Positions 23,651 to 35,879 of a stretch of DNA of 60,659 bases are shown in pieces. Within the stretch, counting starts at the first letter, position 1; the number at the start of each line of letters is the position of its first letter. The translations under genes were made by a program, and so were the position numbers. Source of the DNA: Ophiocordyceps camponoti-saundersi (nom. inval.) (taxonomy: Eukaryota; Ascomycota; Sordariomycetes; Hypocreales; Ophiocordycipitaceae); contig PDHQ01000212.1 of assembly GCA_003339415.1 (NCBI GenBank), positions 1 through 60,659 on the forward strand, in the 5' to 3' direction. The notes under the pieces are model-generated. The model saw only the letters and a program-made list of their open reading frames with translations. It was not told the DNA's origin and ran no database searches.

Positions 23651-25006
23651 TAGCCCTTTTCTTAGGCTAGCCGAGGAGGTAAGAATATAGGACGGAAAAG
23701 TTATATATTACTATATTAGTAAGATACTCTATATAATCCCTAGCTAATAGCCTAATAGCCTCCGTAAAGATAAGGATAAGAGGGCGGAAAGGCTCCCTTA
23801 TAGCCTAAAAAATTAAACCCTAATCCTTATAGGGAAGATTCTAATAAGCTTAAAATCGTAATATTACTTAAAGTAGGAATTAATAAACTTATATATTAGT
23901 AGTAAAAACTTACTTATATAGCTAGCGTATAGGACTAGATAGTACTATATTAGTTATAAGAAACTTAGAGGATACTCTAATTATAGTAAATAGTAAAGCT
24001 AGCTATATATTTATCGCTATATACTACTAGCGCTAATTTATAAGCTAGGGCGTAATATAACTATAGTATATATTTACTAATAAATCTACGCGCTTAAGCT
24101 ACGCGCGGACTATCCTTATATAAGGTAATATAATAAAGTTAGAAATTACCTAAGCTATAATATCTAATATATACTTATCCCTCCTTACTTATTATCCTCT
24201 TAATTAAAATACTCCGGATTTACCTCTAATTACCTTATTTTACTTATAAAAAGCCCTAACCTTAATATCTTTATTTACTTATAAAGCTTCGGATAGTTAC
24301 GCTTAAAATAACTAATTTAGTTATACTAATAGTAACGCTAGCGCTTAGTAATATTAAAATAAGATTATATAGATAAGATATCTATTAGGTTAGCTAAAAG
24401 GGGGGGCGGCAAATTAACTAGCGCGTTAAGAATATTCCTAAAACTAAATACTTTATTAAATCCCTAGAGAAAGCTAGTAAAGGTTATATATATTATAAGC
24501 TAGTTTTTATAATCTAAGCGCTTTTATAACTCCTTATATAGTCTAGATAAGAGTAAAATAATCTTAGCGTAGTTAGACTAATATAATAGCTTAGCCTTAA
24601 AAAGGGAAAACTCTTACCTTATAATATATTTTTTAAGAGCCTCTAACGGCCCCTAATATATCCTAACTAAGGAAAAACCTATACGGCGTTCCTTATAGCT
24701 CTCTCTTAAAAGCTTAAAAATATATACTAAAAAGGTATCGGGTTAATTTAAGAAGTCGATAACTAAAGAGATATATAGTAGGAATATTTACTAGAAGGTG
24801 CTAAGATAGGAAAAAACGTAATAAAATTAGGCCTTAAGCTCCCTAATTACTACTCCGTTAATAGCAAATTTAGTATATATAGTAGCTAGCTAAAAATCTA
24901 GGCTAGAATAAGCTAAGAGCGGCTTTAATATAGGTAAAATTTAATAGCGTTCTATACTAAGATTTTACTTTTATATTTAGTTAGCGGTAAGAGGAGCTTT
25001 AATTAA

Positions 25007-25216
25007 TATAATAATATTACTAAAGCGATTATAGAAGTAAGCTAAAAAGGAGTTATAATTAAAGCTATCGAAGAGAGGAAAGAGAGGGGAGAGAAGCCCC
25101 CCTCCTAAGCTAGCTATATACCCCGCGTAATAACTAAGCGCTATTAGGAAGACCTAAATATATCCGCTATAATCCCCCTTATCTAGCTACGATTAGTTAT
25201 AAACTAATCCCCTATA
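25007..25216. repeat. Right LTR of the TRIM-like element
   Basis: This is the partner of 23441-23650. It is immediately followed by the second CTTAT target copy at 25217-25221. Confidence 0.8.
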
Positions 25217-25221
25217 CTTAT

Positions 25222-25585
25222 ATATTATTATTAGCTTTTTTTTTAGTTTTTATATATTAAGTATAAAGCTTAACTTTAAAGTAAACTTTTTTAAAATTTA
25301 ATTTACCTTTTTATATTAAAAAAGGCTAGTAAAACTTAAATTACTAATTATATAAATAAAGCTAGCATTTTAGTAAAATAGTTTTCTTTTTAGCTTTAAA
25401 ATATACTTATAATAAATAATAAAGCTTCTAAACTTAAGTTCTTAGTTAATATTAAAATTATATAAGCTAATATAGCTATAATATTTATATTTATATTCTT
25501 TTAAAAAGTAATAAAAATTAATAATATTTTTATTAAGTTTGTAAAATATATTATCTTATCTTAACTATATAATTTATTATAATTT
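25222..25585. other. AT-rich flank before R2 copy C
   Basis: This is AT-rich DNA with no readable frame or repeat, continuing the sequence interrupted by the TRIM-like element. Confidence 0.4.
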
Positions 25586-25600
25586 TTTTACTTTATATTA

Positions 25601-27454
25601 TAATAATATTAATATATTAATATACCTTATATAGCTTAAAACTATCTTATATATATTCTTAAAAAGGAAAAAACTAAAAAACTTAAAATAAAACCCTCTC
25701 TTTAAGCGTTACCTTAGCTTTAAGTTAAACCTTGCTTATACCTAGTATTTTATATATTTAATAAGTTAAGTAATAATTAATAATTAAGAAGCTAATATTT
25801 CCCCTAAAGCGGACTTTATAGTAGTAAAAATATATATAAACTAAGTCTAATATAAAGTTTATATAGCTACTTATTTTTCTAGCTATTATTATCGCTATAA
25901 ATTAATTCCTTATAATTAATTAAAATAGCCTTAATAATATAATTAATTAAGGCCTTATTAGCGTAGCTGAAAATATATAAAGGTTTTATTATTTTATAAT
26001 AAACTTTATAATAGCTAGTTTCGAAAAATAGCTAGATTATTATAATAAAACTATAAATAAATTTAAAAAAGAGGTTAAGGGGGGTATTATTATATTCGCT
26101 TTTTAGCGTTTCTACTCTAGCTATTATTAAACTTTAGTTAATATTAAGGGGGGAGGAGGGGCGGTATATATAAATTTTTAATTTATAAACTTTTAAAATT
26201 AGGAAATATATATATTTTTCGCCTAATCTTATACCGCTATTATTTTAAAGTAAAGTTAACTTTACTTAAAATAAAACCCTTTATAGAAAAGGTAATAATA
26301 TAATCTTCTCTTATAAGCTATAAAATAAGTAAATTTACTTTATATATATAAAGCGGCGGAGTACTTATTATATTATAGCTTTATTCTATAATATTTAATA
26401 ATATATCTAAGTTAATAATACTTAAAATATTATTAATATTAAACTTTTAATATATTTAATTTAGTATTAAAAATCTTTACTTATATTATTATATATTTAT
26501 TATAAATTTTATTTATATTTATTACGCTATTAATAATAATAATTAAGAAGCTTTATTAAGTTTTTAAATAATATCTTTTTATATATAGTTATATTATTAA
26601 AACCTTATTTAAAAACTTAATTTTTTTCTAAAAAGCTTTTTTACTACTTTTTTATAAAGCTTACGCTAGTATTTTTTTTATAATAAAAATATAACCTTCG
26701 CTAATTAAGTATACTTTTTTTTAAAAATAATATAAAGCTATTTTAAATTAAACTAAAGCTTATAAATAATATCTTAAAATATTATTATAATATAACTACT
26801 AAGTAATTTCCTTATTATAACTACTTAGCTTTACTTATAAAGTTTATAATTATTACTTATTATAATTATTTTAAGGCCTTAAACTTAAAGCGGAGTAATA
26901 ATAAAATTAAAGCGAATTATAAGCTATTACTTATATCGCTTAAAAAAGTATTTTTTTATAATTTTCTTTAGCGCGTTAGCTATAATTATAGCTTATATTA
27001 AAAGAGTTTCGCTCTCCTTAAAGCTATAGAAAAAAAGGAAATTATAGCTATAATAGCTAAAAAGATATTATTAACTAAGAAAATTAAAATAAGGGGGGCG
27101 CCTCCCTAAACCCTTTTAAACTCTATTATTTATTTAATAATTACTTATATAAAAATAAGGTATCTTATAAAATAATCTTATTAATATTTACCTTAGCTTT
27201 TAATAAGGTAATAAGTATAAGAAACCCTTAAGTTTAAAATTATTATAATTCGGAGTAAAGCTACGTTTTAGGTAAAAAATTTTCATAGTTATAATTAACT
27301 TATATAGCGTTACCCTCCCCCTTAAAGTTACTCTTAGCATAGCTTACTATTATTATAAGCTAATAAAAGGAGCGGAGTCTACTTATAATATAAAATTAAA
27401 AAGTTTATATTTATATTACTATAAGCGCAGAATTTATAAAATATATAAAAGTTA
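25601..27454 (-). mobile_element. R2 retroposon, copy C
   Basis: This is a full-length copy of 1,854 bp flanked by a 15-bp imperfect duplication (TTTTACTTTATATTA at 25586-25600, TTTTAATTTATATTA at 27455-27469, one mismatch). The left end carries the AT-rich (TAATAATATTAATA) tail, then the family start. Internal landmarks are the GGGGGGCGCCTCCCTAAAC stretch near 27095 and the pair TTTATAAAATATATAAAAGTT at the right end. Confidence 0.65.
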
Positions 27455-27469
27455 TTTTAATTTATATTA

Positions 27470-30179
27470 AGTTTAGCTATATTTTACTTAGGCTTTAGTT
27501 TATTATTATAATTATCTTATATAAGGCTAATAAGTAATTAAAAGTATATAAAAAAGCTAATATTTATTAACTTATCTTCTTTTTATATTATTTATATAAA
27601 ATGTTTAAAATTATTATTAAAAAGTATATTATAAATATTATAAAGATATACTAGCTTCTTTTTAAAAAATAAATAGGTAATAAGTAAGATTAGTTTATAA
27701 AGTTAGTAGTTTTTATAATTACTAAGCTTATTTAAGCTACTTAAGTAAAGAAAAAAATAGCGTTTTTTTATAACTTAATATTAAAAAAGCTTATAATATT
27801 ATATATTATAATAAGCTTTTTATTAAACTTTAATATTTAAGATTTTTAAATTAAATTTTATTATTTTATAATACTTACTTATAAAATTAAACCTTATAAC
27901 TCTACTTTAATAATATAATTTTAAACTTATTTAAAATTAAAATAAAAGTTTCTTAATATTCCTTATTAATAATTATCTTATTTATTCTTTATATAGCTTT
28001 ATTTTATAATTAGCTAATAAGTAAAAAGAGTATTTAAGTAATTAGCTTTATAAATAATATAAACTTTTTTAATATTTAGTTTAATTTTAAGTTTACTATA
28101 AAGTAACTTTAAGCTATTAAAAGAATAAATAAATAATAAGCTTATAATTATAATATAAAGTTTTAAACTCTAAGCTATATAAGGTATGCTAGTATATAAA
28201 TATTATTATTATTAGAAAGTTTAAATTAAAGAAAAGTAAACTTATTTATTTCTCTTAAAAATATATTTTTAAAAATAACTTAGTTTACTTTTAAAAGTAT
28301 TATAACTACTTTATATTTTACGCTAGCTTTTTTAATATATAAACTTATTATAAGCTTTAATAAAAACTTTACTTAAAGATTATCTATAATAAGCTTCTCC
28401 GCTAAAACCTTACCTTTTTTCTTATATTTTTTTTTACTTAAAGGTACTAATTAATTTCTACTTAAAAATTATATATAAAAGTTATTTAATCTTTTATTAC
28501 TTATATAGCTACTATTTCTTATATTATTACTTTTATAAGCGGTAACTTTCTAAGCTTAGCTTAATCCCTTAAATTAGTTTAGTTATAATACCTTTAAATA
28601 ATATATAAAATTTATAAAGCTACTCCTATTTACTATTTTAAAGCTAAGTTTTAAGTTCCCTTATTTAATTTATACTTGAATAAGAGAAAAACGGATACTT
28701 TTTACTAATTAAAAAATATTAAAAAAATAAATAAGATTTAGTTCGCTTTTAAGAATATTTTATAATACCTTTTACGCTTCTCCCTTTACTAACTAATAGA
28801 ATAATAAGCTATTAGATAGCTATTTAAAGTATATATATATTAAGTTTAAACTTAAGTAAAAAGTTAAATATTACCTTTTAATAAAAAATATATAATAAAC
28901 CTCCTTTAATAAAATTAGTTAATTAGGTAAAAAGCTATTAGAAACTAATTATAAGTAAAATATTATAAGTTTATTTTATTTTTATTTAACTTCTTACCTT
29001 ACTTAAACTATCTTATAATACTTTAATATTATAAAAACTTATTAAAATATATTAATATTTTAATTATATATCTTTAAATAAAAAAGATTAGATTTTATAA
29101 AAAAAAATTTATAAATAAATACTAAATATAATCTTTCCCTTATATTAATATAAATTTAATTTAAAAAAGTATATTATTTAATCTTTTAATACTTTTACTT
29201 AATTAATAATACTAAGATCTGCCCTAGCTTATTTCTTCTAATACTAAGCTTTATTTTAAACTTAACTGCTGCTTATTAATAACTATACTTATTAAGCAAA
29301 TACTTTAATATACTAACTTATATTAATTTTAGCTTACTAACTCTTTTTATATTAATATCCTTACGTAAAGTTAAGGCTATATATAATTATAATTAATAAA
29401 TTAATATATTTATAATACTATTATATTTTCTATTATTTAGAATTTACTTTATAACTCTCTTTTATAATTAATTATATTATTATTAATATTATTATTTACT
29501 TTATATAAAAACCTAAAAGAGAGGTTTATAGTAAGGTTTTAAAAAGTAAAAAAAAAGTATAATTTAAAAGTCTTAGCTAGGCTAAGGTAGCTATATAAGC
29601 TTATAATTCCTTTACCTAATAGGGGGAATTAAAGCTATATATATAATTAAAAAAGAAGAAAGAAGAAAAAGAAAAAAAAAGGAAAACTAGCTCTTTAAAT
29701 ATACCTTTTAAGTTATATACTAGGTATCGTGCCTAAAAGTATATACTAATTCTAAAACCTTTCTTACTTACCTAGCTTTTTTAAGATAATTCTATAATAC
29801 TTTATTTACTAAACTTTTTACCCCCTTAGTTTACTTTATAGTTAAAATAGCTATAAGTACTTATTAGCTAAAAAATTAAAGCTTACTTAGTATAAATAAG
29901 TTAATTATAATTAACTTTACCTTATTTAAAATTACTTTAATTATAAAAGCTTTACTTAAAGTTACTTTAGCTTTAGAAAATTATAATAAATTAAAGATAA
30001 TAACTACGCGCAGGTTATTTTTAGCTTATACTTAAAGTATATTAATAATATAAGCTTAGCCCTTATTTATATTAAGTTTAAAGTTTAGCTAGCTTAAAAT
30101 CTTAAAATACCTTACTAATAACTTATAGCTTTTAATAATACTAAGCTTTTTTATTATATTACTAAGATAATAACTTAGC
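27470..30179. other. Old AT-rich relic, continuing at 37816-38179
   Basis: This is very AT-rich DNA interrupted by E4. Removing E4 and one TTCTT joins it to 37816-38179. Around 28676-29100 a plus-strand stretch reads as a basic, helical protein-like sequence that could be an old gag, but no diagnostic motif is visible. I found nothing else. Confidence 0.35.
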
Positions 30180-30184
30180 TTCTT

Positions 30185-30484
30185 TATTAAGGTCTAGCCC
30201 TTATATTATATTCGGGTTATTAACCTAAACGTTAGACTTACGGATTAGCCTCGCGATTAAACGATAAGGCTGCCGCTATCCGGCCTAGAGGCCCGTAGCG
30301 GAAGGATTAGAAGGAACGGAACGGAAAGGATAGTTAAACGGGGAGGCAAATAGGCTCTAAAGGAAAGAGCGGTATATATAGCTATTTAGCACGCTAGAGT
30401 GCGGCTTCCTTAGAAGCTCGTTATACGTGATTATTATTATATATAGCCTAGCAAATAAGCACCTCTTTAACTAGTCCCTTAATA
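30185..30484 (+). repeat. 5' LTR of E4
   Basis: This 300-bp repeat starts TATTAAGG and ends TTAATA, read as TG...CA after RIP. It differs from the 3' copy in a few transitions, for example AACGTTAG here against AATATTAG at the 3' copy, and TATCCGG against TATCTGG. Confidence 0.93.
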
Positions 30485-30649
30485 GAATTACGTATCTTTT
30501 TCTTATAAACTTCTACCCTTATTTTTAACGTTAATAGATTAATTAGATTAGATCGGATCGGAATAGCTAACTTATAAGACTAAATAGAAGGGCTCTAGCA
30601 ATCTTAGGCTAGCCCTAGCGGATATTAATAACCCTCGTAGCGAGAGCTG

Positions 30650-32000
30650 CGGGTTTAGTAGTTAGAATAATAAATATAGGTAATATAATATATAATAAAG
30701 GATAGGGAGGAACGTTATTAGCAGATCTTAAAGTACGTAGAATAGTACTTTAAGGAATAAGCTAATACCTTTCTCGTAGATAAGGAAGCGGAGTAAAAAG
30801 CTATACTATAAGAAGTATAGTTTACTATCTAGTAATAAGCCGTAACCTTTCTCGCGATAAAGGAAGCGGAATACGTAGAGTAACTTATAGCTACGCGTGC
30901 GGACGCCTTTAAGGAAATACTATAAATAGACCCTGTTAAACCGACCTTTACTAAAGCTACGCCTAACTAGGCTTAGATTAACGTAGCCCTCGTAAGATAG
31001 AAAGAACCTTAGCCTAAGTAGGATAGATCGCTAGATTCCTTTTACTTCTTTATAAGCTAGCTAGTCTACTAATATAATATCGATAAGCCTTAGGGTAAAG
31101 CTAGTAATATAGATTATATCTAGGTACGGATCTTAAACTACCTTCCCGAGGATAAAATACGGAAAATATTAGCTTTCTAGTAATCTAGTAGCCCTAGTAG
31201 AAAGAGGCACCTGAAGGACTTCTTTAACTACCTTTATCGAACCTTTAGTAACGTCTAGGAATAAAAGAGGGCTTAAGATAGGCTCCGGACTTTAGTTTAC
31301 TATAACGGATAAACGTTTAGCGACTTTATTCCTAAGTTCGAAGAGGTCCTAGTAACCGCTATTAGATCTATAAGTTAGGATAATTCCGCAAAACTAACCT
31401 AGCTACGCGGGGCTTTTTCCCCGATATTTCGAGACCTTCTAGTTACTATTAATATACCTTACGAATACTCTCTATTCGTTAATCGCTTATAGAGTCTTAC
31501 TTAGTCCTTTAAATAAACCTTACGCTTCCTTAGGGCGGCTAAGAAATACTAACCCGACCCGAATAAATACTCGGAAGGCGCTAGGGGCGTTCCCGCAGAC
31601 CTAGGCACGGGGAAGGACGTAGATAGGGATATTCCGATAAATACGATAGGAGATAAGAAGAAGAAGAAGCTAAAAGGAAAGGAAGGCGGTTATAATAAGA
31701 CTCCTGCCTAGGTATTACGAAATGCCCCTCGAGCTAAGTAAGTAAAGAGATTAGTGCTAGAATAACGTAGAATATTAGGTCTTTATATTAGGTGCGGAAC
31801 GAATATATACCTCATATATAATTATAACTTTTAACCTTTATAAAAGCTATAGTAGAAGGCCCTAGGAGAAACCTATATTAACTATACGGAAATCTTACCT
31901 TAGATCGAGGAATATGATTCCGACGATAACTAGGGAAAAGAATAGCTTTAGGATATCGTGGCGTCCTAGAGGATAAGGTAGCATAGATAGAGGAAGAGAA
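30650..32000 (+). pseudogene. gag: gag of E4 (RIP-inactivated)
   Basis: Gag would form the capsid that packages the element RNA in the cytoplasm. The capsid core is clear at about 31129-31560: ILNYLPEDKIRKILAF, HLKDFFNYLYRTF, FSDFIPKFEEVLVTAIRS, LRGAFSPIFRDLLV and YEYSLFVNRL, which follow the usual order of fungal gypsy gag. A cysteine-type knuckle appears decayed near 31780-31830 (LYIRCGTN). Many TAG/TAA stops from CAG, CAA and TGG break the frame, and no start codon can be chosen. The 5' limit is approximate. Confidence 0.8.
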
Positions 32001-32039
32001 AAATATCCTCCGTTCTAGACTATAAGCCTTATTTACTAA

Positions 32040-32330
32040 GATTCCCGTAATCTTAAATAACTTAGAACTAGTAAATACGTTAGTCGACGAAGGCTACGAG
32101 AGCTATTCCGCAATATACCCGCGGCTAATATAAAACCTACGAATACTAACGGAAAGAATCTTAGCTCGACGAGTAAAAGGGGTAATAATAAGCGGACTAA
32201 AAGTATTAAGTATCGCCTAGCTCTCGCTTAAGATAAATAGCTCTAATTAATTAATCGTAATATACGTAGTATTAGATCTCGATTTCCCGATTATCCTTAG
32301 TAAGCCTTAGCTATAATATATAAAATCTTA
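32040..32330 (+). pseudogene. Aspartic protease region of E4 (RIP-inactivated)
   Basis: Between gag and reverse transcriptase the frame reads ESYSAIYPR, ILARRVKGVIISGLKV, then LIVIYVVLDLDFPIILSKP and a LVPYEERV end. In fungal gypsy elements the protease occupies this place and ends with a conserved hydrophobic DLDFPIILG-type segment. The catalytic D-S/T-G triplet is not clearly preserved in what I can read. In an intact element it would process the Gag-Pol polyprotein. Confidence 0.6.
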
Positions 32331-32619
32331 CTTAGTCCCTTACGAAGAACGAGTATAGTATAGAGATTCGTAGTAATAGGTACGGGTTACTAGCACTTAC
32401 TTTTAACTAATAAAGGAGATCTTAAACGCGGTATACTTTTATAGCTCGACCTTCGTCGGAGAAGTAAGGAGGAGGCAGAAGGAACTACGCTATTAGAAGA
32501 AGGACCCTGCTAAATACTTAGAGATCCGAGTAGTAAGAGTTAAAAATATAGAGAAGGCGTTACGAGATAAGATTCCCTTAATAGACGACTAACTATGAGA
32601 ATAGATCCTAATAGAATTC

Positions 32620-33990
32620 TACGATATACTTCCCCTTTTCCGTAAGTAGGAAGCGGATAAGTTAAACCTATATAAAAAAGGCATAGATTACCGTATATCG
32701 CTTAAGAAAGAAGTAGACGGTAGAGAACCTTAGATCCTATTTAGCCCCCTCTATAATATATTAAGGGAGGAATTGCTTATCCTTAAAAAGACGTTACGAG
32801 ACCTCCTTTAGAAAGGCTTTATCCGACCTAGCAGCTTGCCCGCAGGTGCCCTAGTCCTCTTCGTAAGGAAACCCGGGGGAGGATTACGGTTTTATACGGA
32901 TTTCCGTGCACTAAACGCGATTATAGTCCTAGATAGATACCCGCTCCCTTTACTTAGTAATACCCTTCGGTTATTAGCTAAGTCTTAATAGCTTATAAAG
33001 CTAGATATCGTATAAGCCTTCTATAAGGTGCGGATTGCTAAAAGAGAGGAATAGAAAATAGCGTTTCGGACCCGATATAGCCTCTTTAAATAGATAGTTA
33101 CCCCGTTTAGACTTATAGGGGCTCCTGCCACCTTTTAGAGATATATTAATAGTATCCTTTAGCCGTATCTCGATAAGTTCTACTTAGCCTATATTAACGA
33201 TATTATTATCTACTCTAATAGCACTAAAGAGGACTATTTCCGCAAGGTACGCCTAGTTCTCCGCAAGCTCTAAGAGTATAGGCTTTATCTAAACCCGGAT
33301 AAGTGCGAATTCGTAGTTAAGAAGGTAAAATACCTAGGATTTATAATACTAATAGGGGTTAGGCTTTAAGTAAACCCGGAAAAGATTAAAATAATCGTCG
33401 ACTAGGCTACGCTAACTTCCCTTAAAGGCCTTCGCGGATTCCTAAGTTTTGCTAATTTCTACCGACTCTTTATTGCGGATTTTGCTAAAATAGTGGAACT
33501 ATTAATAAATCTAACGAAGAAAGGGGTAAAATTCGTCTAGGGACCGGATTAGGAATAAGCCTTCTAGGAAGTTAAGAATCTATTTACGAGAGCCCCTTTA
33601 CTAGTAAAATAAAACTTCGGGGACCCTACGTCTTTAGAGGCAGATATTAGCGCCTATATTATAGGAGGTTATCTTTACTAGGAACGAGAAGGATAGAAAC
33701 GACTAGTAGCGTTCTTTTCCGCAAAAATAAACGTAGCCGAACGTAACTATCTAATATATAATAAAGAGATATTAGCGATTATTAGATACTTAGAATAGTA
33801 GCACGCTAAACTACGTAGTTATAATAGCTTCGATATTATTACTAACTATAAAAACCTAGAGTATTTTATAACTCGCCGGCACCTCTCGGAATAATAAGCT
33901 TATTAGGCTAAGTACTTATTACGATTTAACTTTAAGATCCGTTATCGACCTAGTAAATAAGCCGCGGTCCTAGACGCCCTTTCCCGTAAG
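32620..33990 (+). pseudogene. pol: Reverse transcriptase and RNase H of E4 (RIP-inactivated)
   Basis: The reverse transcriptase core is unmistakable: DYRISLKKE near 32685, [13 protein letters not shown] near 32883, and the catalytic box at 33181-33216 reading YLAYINDIIIYS, where the expected first catalytic Asp of YxDD is Asn (GAC to AAC, a RIP-type change). It is followed by LNPDKCEFVVKKVKYLGFII. RNase H follows at about 33640-33990 with FFSAKINVAERNYLIYNKEILAII, KNLEYF and FNFKIRYRP, ending in VLDALSRK. Together these would copy the element RNA into DNA and degrade the template. The order RT-RNase H-integrase fixes it as Ty3/gypsy. Confidence 0.93.
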
Positions 33991-34479
33991 GATTAGGATA
34001 AACCCTTAACTACGGAGAAGGAGGACGCCTGCTTTATATAGATAATTCCTAAAAAAGCCTTATAATTCTACTTATAAGCGATAGTAATCGATACTTCTAG
34101 GGACCTTACCGATATCCTAAAAAAGGAGGAAGGCGAAGATAGATAATAAAATATAGATATAGCTGCGGAAAACGCTATAGATCTACGAAATAATAATCTA
34201 CTAAAAACTTAAGTCTTCTCCGATAATAAGCTTTAGGAACTTTAGAATAGGACGGCATTATAAAACTTAGTCTTCTAGGAAGTATACTAAGCCGTAGTAA
34301 GAGGAGACCGCTTACTACCTCTAAAGCTATAACTTAAAGTTTAAATTACGGATTACTATATTAACGCTAAAGGAAAACTACGTTTCCGTAATAGGCTTTA
34401 GGTCCCGGGAGCCCCGGTTACTATAATAGAGAACTCTAAGAAGGCATTAGCCTCCCCGCTTAATACGTTACGGAATCGT

Positions 34480-35500
34480 CTTATCTAAATAATCTATAAC
34501 TTAGCCTTAGTTAGTTACCTTAGGAGGGAAAGTATAGTGGCCCTTATAACCCGCGACTTCTTCTAGCCGCTTTAATAATAATATATTCGTTAATTCCTTA
34601 GGAACTATAATACTTACGGTAGGACTAAGGCCTGGAAATAATATCGGGCTACCCTCCTTAAGTTATTACCTACTTTAGATTAGTTTCACCGATATATATA
34701 AATAGATTTTATAACGAACTTCCCGCTTATAGAACGCGGAAATAGGCACTTATAGGTAATTAAAGACCGCCTTAGTAAAGAGATCCTACTTAAGCCGATA
34801 CCCTTAATAGACGCTCCGCTCTATATAGAGCGGTTTCTCTAGTATTTTATACGGTTTTACTAGTAGCTAAGCACTATCGTAAGTAATAAAGGAACTAACT
34901 AGATAAGCGAATTCTAAAGCTATCTTTACTAACTTTATAAAATCGATTAAATGCTTAGTATAGCTTACTATCTATAAACTAATAGAGGATACGAGAGGGT
35001 TAATTAAAACGTATAAGCTTACCTCCGAGCGGTAGTCTCTTATAATTAGGATAACTAGGATAAATAGCTTCCCGTAGCCTAGCTTACGCTAAATAGTAGA
35101 GTCTACTCGGCTATAGGAATAACGCCGTTCTTCGCGACCTATAGGTTTTAAGCTCCGATGATAGTATTATTAGACCCGGATACTCTATAATTATTAATAA
35201 GGAATCCTAAGGGCTAGGCCGAGGAATTCGTAAGATAATTATAATAAGTAATAGACCTATATTAGGCTGCTAATATTTTATCCTTATAAACCTAGGAGTT
35301 CTAGGCTAATAAGAATCGACGAGCGGCCGAGCGCTTTAAAGTTAGCGATAAAGTTTAGCTTAATCTACGTAATTTCCCTAGCGTAAGGCCTAAGAAGAAG
35401 CTCGATTAGAAAAACGCTAAGTTTACGGTAGCGCGGGTTATTAACCTTTCCCTTATTAAACTTACGGGATTACTAATAGGAGCTTATAATCGCTTTAGTA
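34480..35500 (+). pseudogene. Integrase of E4 (RIP-inactivated)
   Basis: The catalytic core reads HRYIxIDFITNFPLIERGNRHLWVI near 34687, then DRLSKEILLKPI, a STIVSNKGTNW segment near 34872 (normally the second catalytic Asp, changed to Asn in SNKGT), and FQSYLYQLYKI. The C-terminal half keeps TLNSRVYSAIGITPFFATYGF near 35090. It would insert the element cDNA and make the 5-bp TTCTT duplication seen at the ends. Confidence 0.88.
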
Positions 35501-35639
35501 TAGATTTACTTAAGAGGGCAGCTTTAGACCCCTTGCCTAGATAAGAAGTTACTAATCTATAGCCTCTTACGATACTAATCGACGGGGAGGAAGAATAGGA
35601 AGTTAAAGAGATCGTCTCGGCTAGATAGAAGAAAGTAGG

Positions 35640-35775
35640 CAGAGGCAGGAGACGGGAGGTCTTCGTTAAATAGAAGGGTTATTAAAACCTAATATAGGAA
35701 CCTCTAGCAGAACTCGAGGGCACCGCCGCTCTTAATCGCTTTAAGGCTTTATACGGACCGGCTACGTATAATAAC
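35640..35775 (+). pseudogene. Chromodomain at the C-terminus of E4 integrase
   Basis: At 35656-35683 the frame reads EVFVKxKGY, the hallmark VKWKGY core of chromodomains with the Trp codon turned to TAG. EPLAELEGTAALNRFKALYG follows at about 35697-35758, the typical fungal chromovirus ending. In such elements the chromodomain directs integration to heterochromatin, in keeping with the repeat-filled surroundings. Confidence 0.88.
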
Positions 35776-35858
35776 GGGCAGGTTATTAGGAAACGCACGG
35801 TAAAACGGCCGGCAGCGGGATTATATTAAAAAGCGCACTAACGGGCGCGGAAAACACA

Positions 35859-35873
35859 CCCCCCCCCCCCCCC
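35859..35873 (+). repeat. Poly-C run of 15 with intact CA steps beside it
   Basis: Fifteen C residues follow AAAACACA. It lies just downstream of the E4 pol region, at the boundary with the antisense frame. The two CpA steps left unmutated are rare in this window. Confidence 0.8.
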
Positions 35874-35879
35874 TTACGA

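Larger units (their letters stand above)
23441..25216. mobile_element. TRIM-like short LTR element
   Basis: This 1,776-bp element has two 210-bp direct repeats (23441-23650 and 25007-25216) and a perfect 5-bp target duplication CTTAT (23436-23440 and 25217-25221). The repeats start TATAATA and end CCTTATA or CCCTATA. The interior is only 1,356 bp, too short for gag-pol, and I saw no pol motif. It fits a terminal-repeat retrotransposon in miniature or a small LARD that would depend on an autonomous partner. The two repeats differ at few sites, so it is relatively recent or escaped much RIP. Confidence 0.78.

Noticed and set aside
30485..30510. Primer-binding site of E4
   Set aside because: The bases after the 5' LTR (GAATTACGTATC) do not match the complement of a tRNA 3' end that I can name; RIP or a self-priming mechanism could explain this, but I cannot support a call.
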